A stretch of 55,109 bases of DNA, taken from contig JAQBYL010000001.1 in NCBI GenBank assembly GCA_027622495.1, forward strand, positions 1-55,109. Reading direction: 5' to 3'. A program made the translations under genes and the position numbers. The DNA is from Pseudomonadota bacterium. GTDB taxonomy: Bacteria; Pseudomonadota; Gammaproteobacteria; Pseudomonadales; Azotimanducaceae. Numbering within the stretch: the stretch's first letter is position 1; each line of letters begins with the position of its first letter. The notes under the pieces are model-generated. The model worked only from the letters and a program-made list of their open reading frames with translations, was not told the DNA's origin and searched no databases. Shown here piece after piece: positions 8,252 through 17,037 of the stretch.

Positions 8252-10051
8252 ATGCAGAAAAGCGACGCGACCGACCTGGGCTTCGATCCCGATGCATTGC
8301 GCGAAAAATACCGAATCGAACGCGACAAGCGTTTACGCGCGGACGGAAACACCCAGTATCGGCAGGTGGAAGGCGACTTTTCACACTATGTAGACGACCC
8401 CTACATTGATGCAGTGATCGATCGCGAGCCGCTTCGTGATGAGGTAGATGTGCTGATCATCGGTGGTGGCTTTGGTGGTCTGATCACCGGTGCGCGGTTG
8501 CGTGAAGCCGGTGTGCAGAACCTGCGGATCATCGAAAAAGGCGGTGATTTTGGTGGCACCTGGTACTGGAACCGCTATCCGGGTGCCGCCTGTGATACCG
8601 AATCCTACATCTATCTGCCACTTCTGGAAGAACTCGACTTCGTCCCGAAAGAGAAATACACCCACGCACCGGAAATTCTGCAGCACTGCCACAATATCGG
8701 TGAAAAGTACGACCTGTATCGATGCGCATGCTTTCAGACCCAGGTAACGGGGCTTGAATGGGATGAGGTGGCCGCGCGGTGGATTGTGCACACAAATCGG
8801 GATGATGCGATGCGCGCCCGGTTCGTGATCATGAACAATGGACCGCTCAGCCGGCCAAAACTACCCGGGATTGACGGGATCGAGACCTATAAGGGGCACA
8901 CATTTCACACCAGCCGCTGGGATTATCAATACACCGGTGGTGGACCGGATGGCGATTTGAGCGGTCTTGCAGACAAACGGGTCGCGATTATCGGAACCGG
9001 TGCGACGGCGGTGCAGTGTGTGCCGCATGTGGGTGCTTCAGCGCGTCAATTGTACGTCTTTCAACGCACGCCTTCGTCAATCGATGTGCGGGCTAACCGG
9101 CCGACAGATCCGACGTGGGCAGCATCACTCGAGCCAGGCTGGCAACGAAAGCGGATGGAGAATTTCAACACGCTGTGTTCCGGCGGAATCGTGGAAGAAG
9201 ACCTGGTGCACGACGGCTGGACCGAGATTATCCGTAACCTGATCTCCATGGCCAACTACCGTGGCAAAGACACTGACTGGTCGAAAGTGCCGGAACTAAT
9301 GGAACTTGCCGATTTTCAGAAAATGGAGCAGATCCGCGCCCGGGTGGACACCCTGGTGGAAGACACGGCGACTGCCGAAGCGCTCAAACCCTACTACCGG
9401 CAATTCTGCAAACGACCGTGCTTCCATGATGCCTATCTGCAGACGTTTAACCTCGACAATGTCGATCTGATCGATACGGCCGGACAGGGCGTAGAACGTA
9501 TCACCGAAAAGGGTGTGGTTGCGAATGGTGTGGAATATCCAGTCGACTGCATCATTTTTGCGACCGGTTTTGAAGTTGGCACGGAGTACACCCGCCGTGC
9601 CGGTTATGATCTGATTGGCAAAGGCGGTCTCAAGTTGAGTGACAAGTGGGCCGACGGAATGCGGACCTTCCATGGTCTGCATACGCGTGGTTTTCCTAAC
9701 CTGTTTGTCATGAGCAATTCACAGGCAGCATTCACCACTAATTTTCCACACGCCATGGACGAAGCAGCCCACCACATCTGTTACATCATCAACCAGGCTC
9801 TCAGCGGCAACATCGCAACCATAGAAGCAAGCCAGGAAGCCGAAGATGCCTGGGTTGAGGAAATCATAACTCTTGCGCGTTACAACGAAGAATATCTTGC
9901 GTCCTGCACACCCGGTTACTACAACAACGAAGGTAAACCGAATCCAAAGAGCATCCAGAATGGTGCTTACGGCAAGGGGTCGAACCCTTACTTCAGGATT
10001 GTTAACGCCTGGCGCGAAGAGGGTTCCATGCAGGGGCTCGAGATCAACTGA
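8252..10051 (+). CDS. FAD/NAD(P)-binding Baeyer-Villiger-type monooxygenase
   Basis: A 599-residue flavoprotein monooxygenase. An N-terminal arm of about 65 residues precedes the FAD Rossmann motif G-G-G-F-G-G (71-76), then the Baeyer-Villiger signature G-G-T-W-Y-W-N-R-Y-P-G-A-A-C-D (101-115). The fingerprint helix is Y-K-G-H-T-F-H-T-S-R-W (213-223), and the NAD(P)H Rossmann motif is G-T-G-A-T-A (248-253). Length and N-terminal arm match the larger BVMOs (steroid or cycloalkanone type). It likely inserts oxygen next to a carbonyl in a cyclic or terpenoid ketone; the substrate is not readable. The ATG at 8252 fits the family start. The downstream genes converge on it, so it is a single transcription unit. 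Confidence 0.88.
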   Translation: MQKSDATDLGFDPDALREKYRIERDKRLRADGNTQYRQVEGDFSHYVDDPYIDAVIDREPLRDEVDVLIIGGGFGGLITGARLREAGVQNLRIIEKGGDFGGTWYWNRYPGAACDTESYIYLPLLEELDFVPKEKYTHAPEILQHCHNIGEKYDLYRCACFQTQVTGLEWDEVAARWIVHTNRDDAMRARFVIMNNGPLSRPKLPGIDGIETYKGHTFHTSRWDYQYTGGGPDGDLSGLADKRVAIIGTGATAVQCVPHVGASARQLYVFQRTPSSIDVRANRPTDPTWAASLEPGWQRKRMENFNTLCSGGIVEEDLVHDGWTEIIRNLISMANYRGKDTDWSKVPELMELADFQKMEQIRARVDTLVEDTATAEALKPYYRQFCKRPCFHDAYLQTFNLDNVDLIDTAGQGVERITEKGVVANGVEYPVDCIIFATGFEVGTEYTRRAGYDLIGKGGLKLSDKWADGMRTFHGLHTRGFPNLFVMSNSQAAFTTNFPHAMDEAAHHICYIINQALSGNIATIEASQEAEDAWVEEIITLARYNEEYLASCTPGYYNNEGKPNPKSIQNGAYGKGSNPYFRIVNAWREEGSMQGLEIN

Positions 10052-10063
10052 AAGCCAGGGTCA

Positions 10064-10885
10064 TCAACCAGCCGCGGGAATGACGGTTGGGAACATTGAC
10101 CCTCCCAGTGGATCACCGGGTTCAAGCCCATGATCGCCCGGCAGAGGCATGGTATGTTTGCGCGGGTTGTAGACTACATCGTCGCCTGCCCAGCGGCTGG
10201 CGAGCGCTCGACGGCGTGTGGTGGTTGATGTGTTCCCTGACGAGCCATGAATGATCAGCGGGTCAAACACCAGGGCATCGCCGGGCTGCATGTTCCAGTC
10301 CAGAAGATCATAGTCGCTCCGGTGCGCGTCTATGTCAGGAAGATCCTCAAGCTCCGGGTTCACCATATAGGCATTAAAGTCTGGTGTGATGGCTTTGTAC
10401 CGGTTAGGCCATTTGTGCGATCCGCGGACATACTCTAGACCACTGGATGATCGGGTAACCGGATCAAGCGGGATCCAGATGCTCACAATCTGCCTTCCGG
10501 ATACCGGCCAGAAGGTCAGATCGTGATGCCACGGTGTGGGAACTTCTGCACCAGGTTCTTTGACGAACAGTTGATCGTACCAGTGGGTTACACGTTCTGA
10601 CCCGAGCACCTGGTGGGCGAGCCCGGCAAGTGGAGAGTCGAACACCACCGAGCGAAAATTATCATCGCGCATCCACATGAAAAGATCACCCATGAACCCG
10701 CGATCTTTCATCGAGACGATGTCACCGATACTGCTCGGTTTGCTGTAAGCATTGTCTATACCCGCTTCGATCCGGCGTAGCCACAGTGCCGGGAGAGCGT
10801 CGCGAACGCAAATTACCCCATCGTCGGCGAACCTTTGAAGTTCGTCTGCACTGAGCCTTCTGAATGGTTTTTCTTGATCTGCCAT
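10064..10885 (-). CDS. Phytanoyl-CoA dioxygenase-family protein (Fe(II)/2-oxoglutarate type)
   Basis: A 273-residue protein. The iron ligands of the family are present as W-H120-H-D122 and a distal His213 (L-I-I-H-G-S-S-G-N); the 2-oxoglutarate-binding Arg is probably among the Args after it (T-R-R-R-A). The double-stranded beta-helix core lies at about 100-240. It should hydroxylate an unknown organic substrate using Fe(II), O2 and 2-oxoglutarate. I prefer the ATG at 10885 (M-A-D-Q-E-K); the longer in-frame extension does not look like protein. It lies 66 bases downstream of the carotenoid oxygenase-like gene on the same strand, and the two may be co-transcribed. Confidence 0.82.
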   Translation of the reverse strand: MADQEKPFRRLSADELQRFADDGVICVRDALPALWLRRIEAGIDNAYSKPSSIGDIVSMKDRGFMGDLFMWMRDDNFRSVVFDSPLAGLAHQVLGSERVTHWYDQLFVKEPGAEVPTPWHHDLTFWPVSGRQIVSIWIPLDPVTRSSSGLEYVRGSHKWPNRYKAITPDFNAYMVNPELEDLPDIDAHRSDYDLLDWNMQPGDALVFDPLIIHGSSGNTSTTTRRRALASRWAGDDVVYNPRKHTMPLPGDHGLEPGDPLGGSMFPTVIPAAG

Positions 10886-10951
10886 CAGGTGCGATCCATG
10901 AGTTGAAGCTCCCAGAATGTTACACCAACTGCGCGCTGACCTGATCAATCT

Positions 10952-12313
10952 TCAGGCGGGCGCGGTCGTCGAATCCGGCACCCAGTTACCGTGAAAACCG
11001 TAAGGCACTCTGACCGGTAGATGAACCTGCGCCAGGGCAGGCCGTGCCAGATCCTTTGCATCGAGGATGACCAGGTCAGTGCGGTTGGTGTTTTCGTCGA
11101 ACACATACGTCATCAGATAACCGTCGTCCTCTGCCTGTGCTGTGTCTCTGGGGATGAACACCGGTTCAGCACTATGCCGGCCTGCGCCCATGTCGAATTG
11201 TGTCGCATGGCCCGTCTGCAGGTCCTGTTTATAAATAGAAGGGAAGCTGTAGCCCTCAACCGCCACGGAATACCCGTAACGATATGGTTTGCCATTCAAA
11301 TCCGGATGACAGCGCGGAAACTCCTGCGGTCTTGCATCCACAATCTGTTCGCTGACCGTGCGCGTTCCTGGATTGATGGTCCAGCGATCCAGACGAGGCT
11401 TACTGTCTCCGAACGGTCCGCGGATATCCTGGTCGAACATTCGTTCGTAGCGAACGATGTCGATCACGACATTTCCTTGGACGTCTTCATAGGCGTTCAT
11501 GGGATGGTAGGCGTAGTTCGGTTTAAGCGGGGACCAGATGATGTCGGAGGCTGCACCATTGCGTGGCAGCAAGCCAACACGGGGCTCATGATCGTCGTCC
11601 CAACGGAACGGAAAACTTGCGCCAGTACCCAACGCAACAAAGCTCAATGTCACCGGCAGATCGTAGATCACGGCGTAATTCGCGGTGAGGCTCATGTCGT
11701 GGATCATGGTCATCCCCGGCATCGGGATTTCCGTTTCGTCCGACCACTCACCCTGCGCATCCACCACGACATAGCGGATGTGATCACGCAGATTGGCCCA
11801 GTCGTAGCACATGGCATGCAGTTCACCGGTGTCCGGATCGAGTTTGGGATGAGCCGTGTAACCGGTGCCGATACTTGCGTTTTCGCCAATGGAATCGAGC
11901 GTGTAGCTCATATCTACAGGCATACCCCCGGACTCCACGATTGCAAGCGTTCGACCGCCGTGCCCGATCACATTCGTATTGGCCTGACTGCCGCCCACGT
12001 AGCGGTTGCGATACCACTCGGCTCTGCCATCGTTGAGGCGCAACCCGTGGACCATGCCCCGACCGGTGAACCAGTGGTATGAACCCGTGTCAATTTCACC
12101 GGTGGGATTCGGACCATTGCGCAGAAACCGGCCAATCAACTCGCGAGGAATCGACCCGGTGACCTTGAGATCGGTTACTGTCGACTCGACATCTACGGGG
12201 CCGTAGTTGGCATTCATGTAAGGATTTGGTTCGTTACTCGATCTGGAACAGCCCACCAGACCCAGAAAAGGGAGTGCAAGTCCACCAGTTAAAAGCGTGC
12301 GCCGTTTGATCAT
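10952..12313 (-). CDS. Carotenoid oxygenase-family lipoprotein (lignostilbene dioxygenase/RPE65 type)
   Basis: A 453-residue protein. The N-terminus has K-R-R-T-L-L-T-G-G (a possible Tat-type start) and a lipobox L-V-G-C, so it is predicted to be exported and lipid-anchored, unusual for a family that is mostly cytoplasmic. The mature part is a seven-bladed carotenoid cleavage oxygenase: R-F-L-R-N-G-P-N-P near the start of the domain, and four candidate iron-ligand His in A-H-P-K-L-D, M-I-H-D-M-S, Y-H-P-M-N-A and F-H-G-N-W. It would cleave a C=C bond of a carotenoid, stilbene or styrene-like compound. I use the ATG at 12313, which begins the signal sequence. It is divergent from pobA, so the pair could share a regulator. 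Confidence 0.85.
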   Translation of the reverse strand: MIKRRTLLTGGLALPFLGLVGCSRSSNEPNPYMNANYGPVDVESTVTDLKVTGSIPRELIGRFLRNGPNPTGEIDTGSYHWFTGRGMVHGLRLNDGRAEWYRNRYVGGSQANTNVIGHGGRTLAIVESGGMPVDMSYTLDSIGENASIGTGYTAHPKLDPDTGELHAMCYDWANLRDHIRYVVVDAQGEWSDETEIPMPGMTMIHDMSLTANYAVIYDLPVTLSFVALGTGASFPFRWDDDHEPRVGLLPRNGAASDIIWSPLKPNYAYHPMNAYEDVQGNVVIDIVRYERMFDQDIRGPFGDSKPRLDRWTINPGTRTVSEQIVDARPQEFPRCHPDLNGKPYRYGYSVAVEGYSFPSIYKQDLQTGHATQFDMGAGRHSAEPVFIPRDTAQAEDDGYLMTYVFDENTNRTDLVILDAKDLARPALAQVHLPVRVPYGFHGNWVPDSTTAPA

Positions 12314-12448
12314 ACCGTGGTCCAGCGAGGTTACATTTTCGTAGACTACTACAGAACTGGCCACAGCATCAGGTGTTTGGCATCATCGAGTGGGTTCTCA
12401 AGTAAAACCGGTGGCAATCATCGACATCACCATGCGCAGAAAATCGGC

Positions 12449-13624
12449 ATGAAAACTTCCGTGGTCATTGTTGGCGGTGGTCCGGCAGGTCTGCTCCTTT
12501 CGCAGCGTCTGCACCAGCAGGGTGTTGAGAACATCGTCTGCGAAAGTCAGACCAGAGAATATGTGCTCGAACGAATACGCGCAGGTGTGCTCGAGTGGGG
12601 TAGCGTGGAAGTCCTGCGTGATTCCGGCGTGGGTGAGCGGATGGACCGGGAAGGTCATGTGCATGATGGAAGCGATATCGTCTGGGCTGGCCAACATCGG
12701 CTGAAGATGAATACCCGCAAGTTTACGGATCGCCCAATGATGGCCTACGGTCAGACGAATATTACCGAAGATCTGTATGCGGCACGGGACGCGATGGGCG
12801 GCCAGATCATTCACCAGGCTCAGGATGTGGCGCTGCACGATCTGACCGGTGACAGGCCGTTCGTCACCTTCACCAGGGCTGGGGCGCAGGAGCGCATTGA
12901 TTGCGATTTCATCGCTGGCTGTGATGGCTTTCATGGCGTCAGTCGTCGCAGCATTCCCGATGGGGAACGATCGGAATATGAAAAGGTATATCCGTTCGGC
13001 TGGTTAGGCATCCTGTCGGAGACGCCGCCTCTTCCCGATATCATTTACGCCAATACAGAAAGGGGGTTTGCCCTGTGCTCCCAGCGTAACGCCATGCTGA
13101 GTCGCTATTATGTGCAATGTACGCTTGACACTGATATCAACGACTGGCCGGATGATCGCTTCTGGAGGGAACTGAAGGCACGATTTCCGAAGGATCTCGC
13201 CGACGCGATCGTTACCGGCCCGTCAATTGAGAAGTCCATCGCGCCCCTGCGTAGTTTTGTTGTGGAGCCGATGGCGTACGGCCGTTTGTTTCTGGCCGGA
13301 GATGCTGCACACATCGTTCCACCCACTGGTGCTAAGGGCCTTAACCTGGCAATTTCTGATGTGTTTTATCTTTCCCGTGCCCTGTGTGCGCACTATCGGC
13401 AAGGCAATGATGCCTATCTTGAGAGTTACTCAGATATGGCCCTGCGACGGGTCTGGGGGGCTGCGCGATTTTCCTGGTGGTTGACCAGCCTTCTGCATCG
13501 TTTTCCTGATCAGGGTGCGTTCGACTTGCGCGCGCAGCAGCAGGAACTGGCGTATCTGTCGGCTTCAGAAAGTTATATGAAAGCGGTCTGCGAGCAATAC
13601 GCGGGCCTGCCGTTCGAGGTCTGA
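12449..13624 (+). CDS. pobA: 4-hydroxybenzoate 3-monooxygenase
   Basis: A 391-residue class A flavoprotein monooxygenase, the normal PobA length. It has the FAD motif G-G-G-P-A-G (9-14), R-I-R-A-G-V-L-E (42-49) typical of PobA, and the G-D-A-A-H-I-V-P-P-T-G-A-K-G-L-N motif of the group. The substrate pocket of the Pseudomonas enzyme is conserved one position earlier: Tyr200, Ser211, Arg213 and Tyr221 in I-I-Y-A-N and A-L-C-S-Q-R, corresponding to Y201, S212, R214 and Y222. It converts 4-hydroxybenzoate to protocatechuate with NADPH and O2. The ATG at 12449 gives the family start. No protocatechuate ring-cleavage genes or pobR are in the window. A CoA transferase follows 80 bp downstream. Confidence 0.92.
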   Translation: MKTSVVIVGGGPAGLLLSQRLHQQGVENIVCESQTREYVLERIRAGVLEWGSVEVLRDSGVGERMDREGHVHDGSDIVWAGQHRLKMNTRKFTDRPMMAYGQTNITEDLYAARDAMGGQIIHQAQDVALHDLTGDRPFVTFTRAGAQERIDCDFIAGCDGFHGVSRRSIPDGERSEYEKVYPFGWLGILSETPPLPDIIYANTERGFALCSQRNAMLSRYYVQCTLDTDINDWPDDRFWRELKARFPKDLADAIVTGPSIEKSIAPLRSFVVEPMAYGRLFLAGDAAHIVPPTGAKGLNLAISDVFYLSRALCAHYRQGNDAYLESYSDMALRRVWGAARFSWWLTSLLHRFPDQGAFDLRAQQQELAYLSASESYMKAVCEQYAGLPFEV

Positions 13625-13704
13625 CCGACGCGTTCATCGGTGCTTCATTGCAAAAAACCCGTGCTAAGATCAGACGCTTGATTTTGCAGGGCATGGGGAG
13701 CGAC

Positions 13705-14898
13705 ATGAAACCGTTAGAAGGCATTAGAGTGCTTGAATTTTCGACCATGATCACCGCGTCATTTGCGGCGATGATGATGGCCGAACAGGGCGCCAGCGTG
13801 ATCAAGGTCGAACCCCTTGAACTCGGTGATCCCATGCGTTTCCTCGGCAGCAGCAAGGGGGGTATATCTGCCTTGTTTGCAAACTGTAACCGGGGCAAAC
13901 AGTCGCTGCGTCTCGACATCAAAGCCGACGCGGGCAAACAGATCATCAAGGATCTGGCGCAGCATACCGATGTCGTCCTGTGTAACTTCCGACCCGGTGT
14001 GATGGACGCGCTTGGCCTTGGCAGCGAAACCCTGCGCGGTATCAACCCACGGCTGATCTACGCAGGTATCTCCGGTTTCGGCACCGAGGGTCCGGAGCGG
14101 GATACGCCGGCCTACGACCCGATCATTCAGGCGCAGGCAGGTTTTACTGCGGTGCAGGGTCAGGGTCAGGCTGGACCTCAGTTCGTGCGGAATCTGACTT
14201 GTGACAAGGTCACCGCCTACACTGCCTGTCAGGCGGTCACAGCCGCCTTGTATGTTCGTGAGAAGACGGGTGAAGGTCAGCATATTGATCTGTCCATGAT
14301 GGACGCCGGTCTCTTCTTTCTGTTTCCGGATGGTTTCATGCATCAGACGCTGCTCGACGATGATGTGGATCACGTGCCGCCGTTGAGTGAGATCGCGTAC
14401 ACCCTGACTGTGACAAAGGATGGGGGCGTAACACTGTCGGCGGCGAATCAGGCACAGCTGGTAGGTCTGCTTGCAGCGATTGATCAGCTGTCTCTTTTTG
14501 CAGATGAGCGCTTCAACAGTCAGGAAAAGCTAATCGCGAATATCGATGCGTTCCGCGATCTGTTGAAGGAAAAATTCCTTGAGTTTGAAACCGACGAATT
14601 ACTGGCGAAACTCAAAGCACACGATGTTCCGGCCGCAAAATGTCTGGACTACCAGGAGGTACTGGACCATCCCCAGTACGCGGCCAACGGCAGTATTGAT
14701 GTGGTAAAGCACCCGATCATGGGCGACATGCGCCGCGTCAAATCTCCTGCGCAGTTCCAGGGCAAGCGTCTGGACCCAGCCGCAAACAGCCCGGCTCATG
14801 GCGAAAATACCCGCGAAGTGCTTGCCCAACTGGGTCGGTCAGACCAGGAAATTGACGCCCTGATCGAGCAGGGTGTGGCTAAAACCATGGAAGCGTAG
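13705..14898 (+). CDS. Family III (CaiB/BaiF) CoA transferase
   Basis: A 397-residue single-domain family III acyl-CoA transferase. It shows the N-terminal L-E-G-I-R-V-L-E-F-S, G-A-S-V-I-K-V-E-P, N-R-G-K-Q-S-L-R-L-D and N-F-R-P-G-V-M blocks. The Asp that forms the mixed anhydride is present in G-Q-H-I-D-L-S-M-M-D-A (Asp200). It moves CoA between carboxylic acids, probably activating an acid for beta-oxidation-like breakdown. The ATG at 13705 is preceded by GGGGAG. Its stop lies 7 bp before the carboxylase gene, so the two are translationally close and likely act on the same acyl-CoA pool. Confidence 0.9.
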   Translation: MKPLEGIRVLEFSTMITASFAAMMMAEQGASVIKVEPLELGDPMRFLGSSKGGISALFANCNRGKQSLRLDIKADAGKQIIKDLAQHTDVVLCNFRPGVMDALGLGSETLRGINPRLIYAGISGFGTEGPERDTPAYDPIIQAQAGFTAVQGQGQAGPQFVRNLTCDKVTAYTACQAVTAALYVREKTGEGQHIDLSMMDAGLFFLFPDGFMHQTLLDDDVDHVPPLSEIAYTLTVTKDGGVTLSAANQAQLVGLLAAIDQLSLFADERFNSQEKLIANIDAFRDLLKEKFLEFETDELLAKLKAHDVPAAKCLDYQEVLDHPQYAANGSIDVVKHPIMGDMRRVKSPAQFQGKRLDPAANSPAHGENTREVLAQLGRSDQEIDALIEQGVAKTMEA

Positions 14899-14905
14899 GT
14901 GAGGT

Positions 14906-16459
14906 ATGGGTTGGCAAAGTGATGTCGATGAGCTGAATCGTCAGAAGAAGATGGCGCAGCAGATGGGTGGTGCGGAGGGTGTCGCATTTCAGCACAGCCG
15001 TAACAAGCTCACGGTTCGGGAACGGATCGATCTGCTGGCAGACAGCGGGTCTTTTCAGGAAATCGGCACCCTCGCGGGAACGGCCACCTGGGAGGGAGAT
15101 CGGGTTGCCGATCTCAAACCATCCAACACCATCATTGGAACCTGCAAGGTCGAAGGTCGAAAAGTTGCCTTTTGTGGTGGCGACTTCACCATCCGTGGCG
15201 GTGCGGCTGACGCGACCATCGGGAACAAGCGTGGTCACATAGAAGACTTTGCGCTTAAAGCCAGAATCCCCTTTATACATCTGTTGGACTCCACCGGAGG
15301 AAGTGTTAAGACATTCGAGCAGATAGGTCGAACCTATCTGCCCGGCGACAGTACTGGCGGTGGCCGTTTAGCCGAGATGTTAGATACGGTGCCTGTTGCG
15401 AGTGCGGTACTTGGTTCGGTGGCGGGGCTACCTGCTGTGCAGGCCTGTCTGTGTCACTTCAACGTGATGGTTAAAAAGACCAGCCAGGTTTTTGTCGCCG
15501 GTCCTAAGGGGGTTGAACAGGCGACCGGACGGGCCATCACCAAAGAAGATCTGGGGGATGAGCGGATCCAGGTTAAAAACGGCGTGATTATGAATCTTGC
15601 CGAAAACGAGCAGGATGCAATCGATCAGATCAAGTGCTTTTTATCCTACTTGCCCGGCAGCGTGTATGAAGCACCCCCGAGAACGCCATGCAATGATGAT
15701 CCCGAGCGGCGCGATGATGCGCTGCTGAACATCGTTCCGCAAAACCGCAGGCAGATCTATGAACCCAGGAAGATCCTGACAGCAGTGCTCGATCATGGCA
15801 GCTTCTTCGAAATAGGCCCGTTTTACGGCCGGGCCCGGGTGACCGGTCTTGCCAGGGTTAACGGTATACCCTGTGGCGTGATGAGTAATAACCCCAAGTT
15901 CAACGGTGGCTCAATGGATATTGCCGCCGGGGAAAAGACCCTTCGTCTGCTTGATCTGTGTGACACTTTTCATCTGCCGCTGGTGTACTTTGCTGATGAG
16001 CCGGGTTTTTCGGTAGGGCGAGCCCAGGAAGAAGCCGGAATCATCCGCGCAGGGGCCAGAATCGTGACGGCAATGTCTGCCAGCCGCACACCCTATATCA
16101 CCTTCGTTGTTCGCCAGCTGTATGGTGTTGCTGGAGGGTTGCACAATCGCCACGATGGATTCTCCCGGCGTTATGCCTGGCCATCGACGCATGGCGGATC
16201 GATGCATATTGAAGGTGGAACCGCCATCGCCTACAAACGGGAAATCGAAGGGGCAGAGGATCCGGACGCAAAGCGCGCCGAAATTGAAGCGCGCCTGCAG
16301 GCGATATCTTCGCCGTTCCGGAATGCTCATGCGTTTGGAATCGAAGACATTATCGATCCCCGCGACACCCGACCGCTGCTGGTGGATTTTCTGGAAGATG
16401 CCTGGCGGATGTTGCCGTCTCAGCTTGGTCGACGGGCAGGGTCCAGCTACAGACCCTGA
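14906..16459 (+). CDS. Acyl-CoA carboxylase beta (carboxyltransferase) subunit
   Basis: A 517-residue biotin-dependent carboxyltransferase, like propionyl-, methylcrotonyl- or geranyl-CoA carboxylase beta chains. The N-terminal crotonase-like half contains R-N-K-L-T-V-R-E-R-I-D-L-L and the acyl-CoA oxyanion region L-L-D-S-T-G-G-S-V. The C-terminal half has N-N-P-K-F-N-G-G-S-M-D-I-A-A-G-E-K and V-V-R-Q-L-Y-G-V-A-G-G. No biotin carboxylase or biotin carrier gene is adjacent, so it needs an alpha subunit from elsewhere or works as a sodium-independent (de)carboxylase. Start ATG 14906 is 7 bp after the CoA transferase stop. Confidence 0.87.
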   Translation: MGWQSDVDELNRQKKMAQQMGGAEGVAFQHSRNKLTVRERIDLLADSGSFQEIGTLAGTATWEGDRVADLKPSNTIIGTCKVEGRKVAFCGGDFTIRGGAADATIGNKRGHIEDFALKARIPFIHLLDSTGGSVKTFEQIGRTYLPGDSTGGGRLAEMLDTVPVASAVLGSVAGLPAVQACLCHFNVMVKKTSQVFVAGPKGVEQATGRAITKEDLGDERIQVKNGVIMNLAENEQDAIDQIKCFLSYLPGSVYEAPPRTPCNDDPERRDDALLNIVPQNRRQIYEPRKILTAVLDHGSFFEIGPFYGRARVTGLARVNGIPCGVMSNNPKFNGGSMDIAAGEKTLRLLDLCDTFHLPLVYFADEPGFSVGRAQEEAGIIRAGARIVTAMSASRTPYITFVVRQLYGVAGGLHNRHDGFSRRYAWPSTHGGSMHIEGGTAIAYKREIEGAEDPDAKRAEIEARLQAISSPFRNAHAFGIEDIIDPRDTRPLLVDFLEDAWRMLPSQLGRRAGSSYRP

Positions 16460-16510
16460 TCTCGTGCGTGTAGGGTATAATTTCGGGCGATCTACGAAGG
16501 TCGTAAGAAC

Positions 16511-16945
16511 ATGCGTGAATTCATTGGTTACCGGCTGCCAGTGCTGCTCTACAGCGTGGTGGGTATTGGCTATGTGTTTCAGGGTATCCGCTACCTGTCT
16601 ACCTCTGTGATCATGCCGTATCACCTGGCCGTGGTGAACGGAACCTGGGAGCAGGTTGCAGCGGAATATCAGACTCTGCTGCTGGGTCTGCTGAAGGGTT
16701 TCGGTGCCGGTTCTCTCGCGGCGGGGATCGGTGTTTTACTCCTCGCCCTGGTGCCGCTGCGTTCCGGTCGGCGCTGGGCGCGCTGGACCACACCTGTTCT
16801 CGCCGGTACGTACGCTGCTTCGCTTGTCTATGTAACCCGGATCACGCTGCTGCCTGATGCGCCACCCATTCTGATCAGCCAGATCGTTCTCGCTCTTACG
16901 CTGCTGGCGTGGCTGTGTTCGTTAACCCGCAAGGCATCAGTCTGA
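16511..16945 (+). CDS. Small four-helix membrane protein, unknown function
   Basis: A 144-residue protein with four predicted membrane spans: around residues 9-30, 57-80, 92-110 and 118-136. The loops are short and the C-terminus is basic (R-K-A-S-V). No conserved motif is recognised. The ATG at 16511 follows GAAGG. It lies between the carboxylase and the LLM oxidoreductase in a same-strand run with short gaps and is probably co-transcribed; nothing in its sequence indicates a transport or enzymatic role. Confidence 0.7.
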   Translation: MREFIGYRLPVLLYSVVGIGYVFQGIRYLSTSVIMPYHLAVVNGTWEQVAAEYQTLLLGLLKGFGAGSLAAGIGVLLLALVPLRSGRRWARWTTPVLAGTYAASLVYVTRITLLPDAPPILISQIVLALTLLAWLCSLTRKASV

Positions 16946-17037
16946 CCTGAGGTAAGGGATCCATCCCATGGGGTTTGTACGATCACGGGGTCTCGATGCA
17001 GTAACATAGCCAGCCCGAAAACAACAAAGGAGTTCGC

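Noticed and set aside
11021..12082. A 353-codon open frame on the plus strand inside the carotenoid-oxygenase gene
   Set aside because: Antisense shadow of a gene with strong family motifs; its translation is irregular and rich in Cys and His, with no recognisable pattern.
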